Shown here piece by piece: positions 60,009 to 64,000 of a DNA stretch of 64,000 nucleotides. The position numbers and the translations under genes are program-made. The DNA is taken from the NCBI GenBank assembly GCA_002633005.1, contig NMRA01000091.1:822790-886789 (forward strand). Direction: 5' to 3'. This DNA comes from Phoronis australis (lineage: Eukaryota > Phoronida > Phoronidae). Numbering within the stretch: the stretch's first letter is position 1; each line of letters starts with the position of its first letter. Under the pieces are notes generated by a model, which did not search any database, was not told where the DNA came from, and saw nothing but the letters and a program-made list of their open reading frames with translations.

Positions 60009-61302
60009 TTTTCAGTAACCTATGTTAGTGTTGCATTTTTCTGTGTTCACTCTGCCTCTGTTCACGCACCCATAACGGAAAACTAATTGGGCGACCACCA
60101 CTTTTTTGCAGATTTGTCAGTAGTAGGCAAAGACCAAAATTCAAGATTTAAAAACTTCATCAAAAAATTTAAACTGTGTGGAACACAATTAAAATGGTAA
60201 TAACCTACAAGTTAATCATCTGCAAGTTTTCAAACGCTGTTTCCTACCATCAGTTGGTACAAAGTCAAAGCCCTTGACTGGCTAAAACAGAACAGGCTGA
60301 ATTGGGCATCACAAACAGATCACAAACAATAACACTGTAATACAGAATTAAATTAAATAATGACATTTAACATATGTGTATTGTGACATGAAAATGAAAG
60401 CAGCGCCGGAGAATGCAAGTAGTTGTTTTAGAAGACATATCTAGGTAAAGGCAAAGACTTACTTTAAAGGCTAAATTTTTCATAGAATAAATAAAAACAA
60501 GGTCTAAAGAAGGTAGTGCATAAAAATTCTTTTTAAATTTTAACACTTACTAGTTCATGAATTCCATCAAATTTAACAAGCAAGAAAAAACGCCTGTGTA
60601 ACTCTAAGCAAAAACTAATTTGGCAACTTCTACATTGAAAAGCATATCATAATCCCCAATTTCTCATTTTTCAGGTTAAATCAAAATGAAACAAGCTCCA
60701 TAATTGTGGCAAATGCATGGTAACTCCAAATACATCAATACTGAAGATAATTATGTGTACTCATCAGACTGCATCATTTGTACTCAGTAAGTAATAAACT
60801 ATACTAAACTATATTCACATTTACTTTCATATTTATTTCGGAATAGACAGACCACCAAGCTGTGAATAGTTCAGTGATCCACTGTCTCCAGAAAGCCACT
60901 AATCGTGGATTCTAATCAGTCTCTAATCTTTAAACCAGTCTTCATGGTTCATGTTTTATTCTACTTTCTGATTAAATCTCAAATTGCCTGCTATCATGGA
61001 CACATTTGGTCCTTTAAGAAGCACAGGCCCTCTCTGCCGTGCATTATATTGTAAGGTGTAGAATTTGTTTACTGGGCTACCTCACTTAAAATGATCACAC
61101 AACTGAAGAGGTTTGTGCCACCTTCACTCAACATTCCCTGCAGCTTGCGGACCTAGGTCACTGACGCGGGCTGCTTCCGGCAATTTGGCCCGTCCCACCC
61201 GCCCGGCTCTGCAGCTTACGGGACTAGAGAGCACGCGCAGCCTCCGGCTGAGCTCTTCCCGTCCCCGGCGCCCGCTCGGCTCTCACTGCAGCTTAGGAAC
61301 TA
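60009..61302. repeat. Long direct repeat, copy 1 (about 1.29 kb)
   Basis: Matches 62445 onward closely with small indels; for example, copy 2 has six extra bases near 62636. It begins at TTTTCAGTAACCTATG and ends in the GC-rich CAGCTTAGGAACTA block. About 1.1 kb is AT-rich and the final 170 bases are strongly GC-rich. It encodes no recognisable protein. Confidence 0.92.
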
Positions 61303-61575
61303 CCCAGTAAACATGCAGGTACTGGGCCAATACTGGCCCTGAAATGTCTTCTGTATTGGCCCAATGATGTAGGCCAGTACTGGCCCAATAACATTCTGCA
61401 CACCTTCCCCATATTGGCCCCGATACAAGATTGCGGTATCGAGCCAGTAAAGGACCAGTACAACGCCATTACTGGGCCAGTACACCAATAACCGGTTTCG
61501 GCCCTGTAAAGGGCCAGTATTGACAGACTGTGTTGGCCCAGTACAGAGCCATTGATGGGCTCCTATTAAGCCAGT
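61303..61575. repeat. Palindrome-rich TACTGGCCC/GGGCCAGTA repeat
   Basis: GGCCAGTA, TACTGGCC and TATTGGCCC motifs occur about ten times in both orientations, so the block can fold into many alternative hairpins. Related repeats are widespread in marine invertebrate genomes (from memory). Minus-strand frames through it (IIGPIQ, WPSTC and so on) are by-products. Confidence 0.8.
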
Positions 61576-62444
61576 AGACTAGCTGTGACTTACAAGAAGA
61601 AAAGACTCTTGTTCTTTAATACTTTTATTACAATGAAACTGCTCAGGTAAAATACTTACAAAAAAATTATGAATTATACAAATAACAACTAAGAAACTAA
61701 TTATTTTTAACAAAACTGTCTCCGGCTTATTAGTGGACTGGCAGCTTCACACAGTCTTCACCCTCCCTCCCTGTCTCCAGCGTTTCGGAACATGGTGCCT
61801 CTTTTACTACAAAGTTTGCATTAGCATTACTGTGCTCCTTGACCACAATCCCTGAAATAAAACAAAAACTGCTTAGTATCTTTGAGTNGGCGCTGCGCAC
61901 TACGACTCCGTTTCCGTCGTCTGCTCCACTGTGCAAAGAAGAACATTTACTTCATTTTTTAAAGAAAATGGAACCCGAGTGACGATGAAAAAACAGAAGC
62001 TGCTGGTAAGATGTGAATTTTAATCGAAGTCTTAGTGAATCACTCAGAAACTCGCAATACTCTCTTTGTCAAACCTTATCTTAAGCCAAAGCAATCCCGT
62101 CATTATTGCCAACAAGAAAAACGGATTTGGTCTTTTGGGCATTTGAAGACTATTTTAAATACGACAAATTTATTGGTTACGCACGCCTGCGTTATGCCAC
62201 AGGTCGTGAGTTCGAGTCTGTTAGACCCGTTTCCGTTTCTTTTTTTTTATTGCCTTTTTTTTCTTGGATAATACTTCAGGAATCAAGGAAAATGCTTGCT
62301 TTTTAGAGGTAAAAACAGAAAAATTTCCTGACCTCTCCCCCATTCCGTGCTATGCGCATCTACAATCGTGGTTCAGTTTGCGCAAATGCTTACAGCCGGA
62401 CAAAACGTTGGGCCCCCCCTTGTGATATCCTAGATCCGCCACTG
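61576..62444. other. Spacer between the long repeat copies, with a single N
   Basis: AT-rich. There is an N at 61887. A tRNA-like B-box (GAGTTCGAGTC) is at 62208-62218, and a CCTAGATCCGCCACTG end typical of dispersed elements is at about 62429-62444. No gene is recognised. Confidence 0.45.
62175..62230 (+). repeat. Possible tRNA-derived SINE fragment
   Basis: GCCACAGGTCGTGAGTTCGA followed by GTCTGTTAGACCCG resembles the variable region, T-arm and acceptor end of a tRNA with a B-box. A T-rich tract follows. The T-stem is not well paired and the 5' half is not clear, so it is not a functional tRNA gene. Confidence 0.25.
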
Positions 62445-63733
62445 TTTTCAGTAACCTATGTTAGTGTCGCATTTTTCTGTGTTCACTGTGCCTCTGTTCA
62501 CGCACCCATAACGGAAAACCAATTGGGCCACCACCACTTTTTTGCAGATTTGTCAGTAGTAGGCAAAGACCAAAATTCAAGATTTAAAAACTTCATCAAA
62601 AAATTTAAACTGGGTGGAACACAATTAAAATGGTGCCGATTAATAACCTACAAATTAATCATCTGCACGTTTTCAAACGTTGTTTCCTACCATCAGTTGG
62701 TACAAAGTCAAAGCCCTTGACTAGCTAAAACAGAACAGGCTGAATTGGGCATCACAAACAGAACACAAACAATAACACTGTAATACAGAATTAAATAAAA
62801 TAATGACATTTAACATATGTGTATTGTGACATGAAAATGAAAGCAGCGAGAATGCAAGCAGTTGTTTTAGAAGATATATCTAGATAAAGGCAAAGACTTA
62901 CTTTAAAGGCTAAATTTTTCATAGAATAAGTAAAAACAAGGTCTAAAGAAGGTAGGGCATAAAAATTCTTTTTAAATTTTAACACTTACTAGTTCATGAA
63001 TTTCATCAAATTTAACTAGCAAGAAAAAACGCCTGTGTAACTCTAAGCAAAAACTAATTTGGCAACTTCTACATTGAAAAGCATATCATAATCCCCAATT
63101 TCTCATTTTTCAGGTTAAATCAAAATGAAACAAGCTCCATGCTAATTGTGGCAAATGCATAGTAACTCCAAATACTTCAATACTGTAGATAATTATGTGT
63201 ACTCATCAGACTGCATCATTTGTACTCAGTAAGTAATAAACTATACTAAACAATATTCACATTTACTTTCATATTTATTTCGGAATAGACAGACCACCAA
63301 GCTGTGAATAGTTCAGTGATCCACTGTCTCCAGAAAGTCACTAATCGTGGATTCTAATCAGTCTCTAATCTTTAAACCAGTCTTCATGATTCATGTTTTA
63401 TTCTACTTTCTGATTAATTCTCAAATTGCCTGCTATCATGGACACATTTGGTCCTTTAAGAAGCACAGGCCCTCTCTGCCGTGCATTGTATTGTAAGGTG
63501 TAGAATTTGTTTACTGGGCTACCTCACTTAAAATGATCACACAACTGAAGAGGTTTGTGAACCTTCACTCAACATTCCCTGCAGCTTGCGGACCTAGGTC
63601 ACTGACGCGCTGCTTCCGGCAATTTGGCCCGTCCCACCCGCCCCGCTCTGCAGCTTACGGGACTAGAGCACGCGCAGCCTCCGGCTGAGCTTTTGCCGTC
63701 CCCGGCGCCCGCTCGGCTCTGCAGCTTAGGAAC
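62445..63733. repeat. Long direct repeat, copy 2 (about 1.29 kb)
   Basis: Second copy of 60009-61302, same orientation, offset about 2436 bases at the left end. It continues without interruption into the GC-rich tandem array, whereas copy 1 is cut off after its second GC-rich unit. Confidence 0.92.
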
Positions 63734-64000
63734 TAGGGCACGCGCCGCCTCCGGCAGCTTGGCCCGTCCAGCCTTCTCGGCTCTGCCTTCTACAGCGCAG
63801 TTCACGAGCCACCTCCGGCATCTTGGCCCAACCTGCCTACTCCGTACTCGGCCCTGGCTACTACGGCGCAGGGCGCACGCGGCCGGCGGCCACTACCGGC
63901 AGCTTGGCCCATACCGCCTACTCGGCTGTGGCTACTACGAGACAGGGCACTGACGCGCCGCCTTCGGCAGCTTGGCAAAGGGCCGCGTCCCTGTCGTCGG
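63580..64000. repeat. GC-rich tandem array, 65-74-bp degenerate units, open at the window edge
   Basis: Units share the order CTCGGCTCTGCAGCTTA / CTACTACGG-GCAGGGCACGCG-C-CCTCCGGCAGCTTGGCCC. Starts are near 63650, 63721, 63786, 63854 and 63928. The G+C content is far above the rest of the window. Both strands stay open for about 70-110 codons, an effect of composition rather than evidence of coding. Confidence 0.85.

Noticed and set aside
62352-62720. 122-codon frame including FKNFIKKFKLGGTQLKW
   Set aside because: It starts outside the repeat copy and runs into it. The same region in copy 1 (about 60047-60200) is not open in the same way, so it is not a conserved coding sequence.
63599-63953. 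Long Ala/Pro/Arg-rich frames on both strands at the right edge
   Set aside because: High G+C and tandem repetition explain the lack of stops. No domain or splice context is seen.

Overview
This is eukaryotic nuclear DNA from an animal. It is AT-rich, with GT-AG introns of 0.5-4 kb, short coding exons, many minisatellites and MITE-like elements, and several assembly gaps. The protein matches (an SDR9C-type dehydrogenase, an RBM45-like RNA-binding protein and a C10orf67-like coiled-coil protein) fit an invertebrate deuterostome such as a hemichordate or cephalochordate. The taxon is an inference. There is no prokaryotic operon, CRISPR array or phage-like module.

Layout: 1-3.3 kb holds degenerate repeats and no recognisable gene. 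From 3.8 to 9.7 kb on the + strand is a complete six-exon short-chain dehydrogenase/reductase gene encoding 332 aa. Its introns carry a five-copy 80-bp array that repeats the end of exon 4 with its splice donor, a 30-bp minisatellite, and a second copy of exon 5 next to a one-base gap. From 13.1 to 22.9 kb on the - strand is an RBM45-like gene with three RRMs. A frame-consistent nine-exon model gives 395 aa; its last exon is uncertain. About 3 kb away, head to head, a long + strand gene runs from 25.9 to 58.5 kb. It matches the human C10orf67 family at both ends (the regions Pfam calls DUF4709 and DUF4724, from memory). About 23 frame-consistent exons give 701 aa, or 725 aa with an alternative last exon. 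From 58.7 kb to the end I see no gene, only repeats: a duplicated 1.29-kb AT-rich segment, a palindrome-rich TACTGGCCC family, and a GC-rich 65-74-bp tandem array that runs off the window.

The three genes do not form a pathway. The dehydrogenase is predicted to be a membrane-anchored NAD(P)-dependent enzyme of retinoid/steroid type. The RBM45-like protein is an RNA binder. The C10orf67-like protein is a coiled-coil protein of unknown function.

I found no convincing new multi-gene system. The most notable observations are the amplified exon-4/splice-donor unit, the phase-0 mini-exons and alternative 3' exons of the C10orf67-like gene, an orphan first exon beside the 26.9-27.4 kb gap, a perfect-TIR MITE at 37.5 kb built from internal TTAACCGCCC repeats, and the GC-rich satellite at the right edge. 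Several duplications flank N positions and are probably assembly artefacts.
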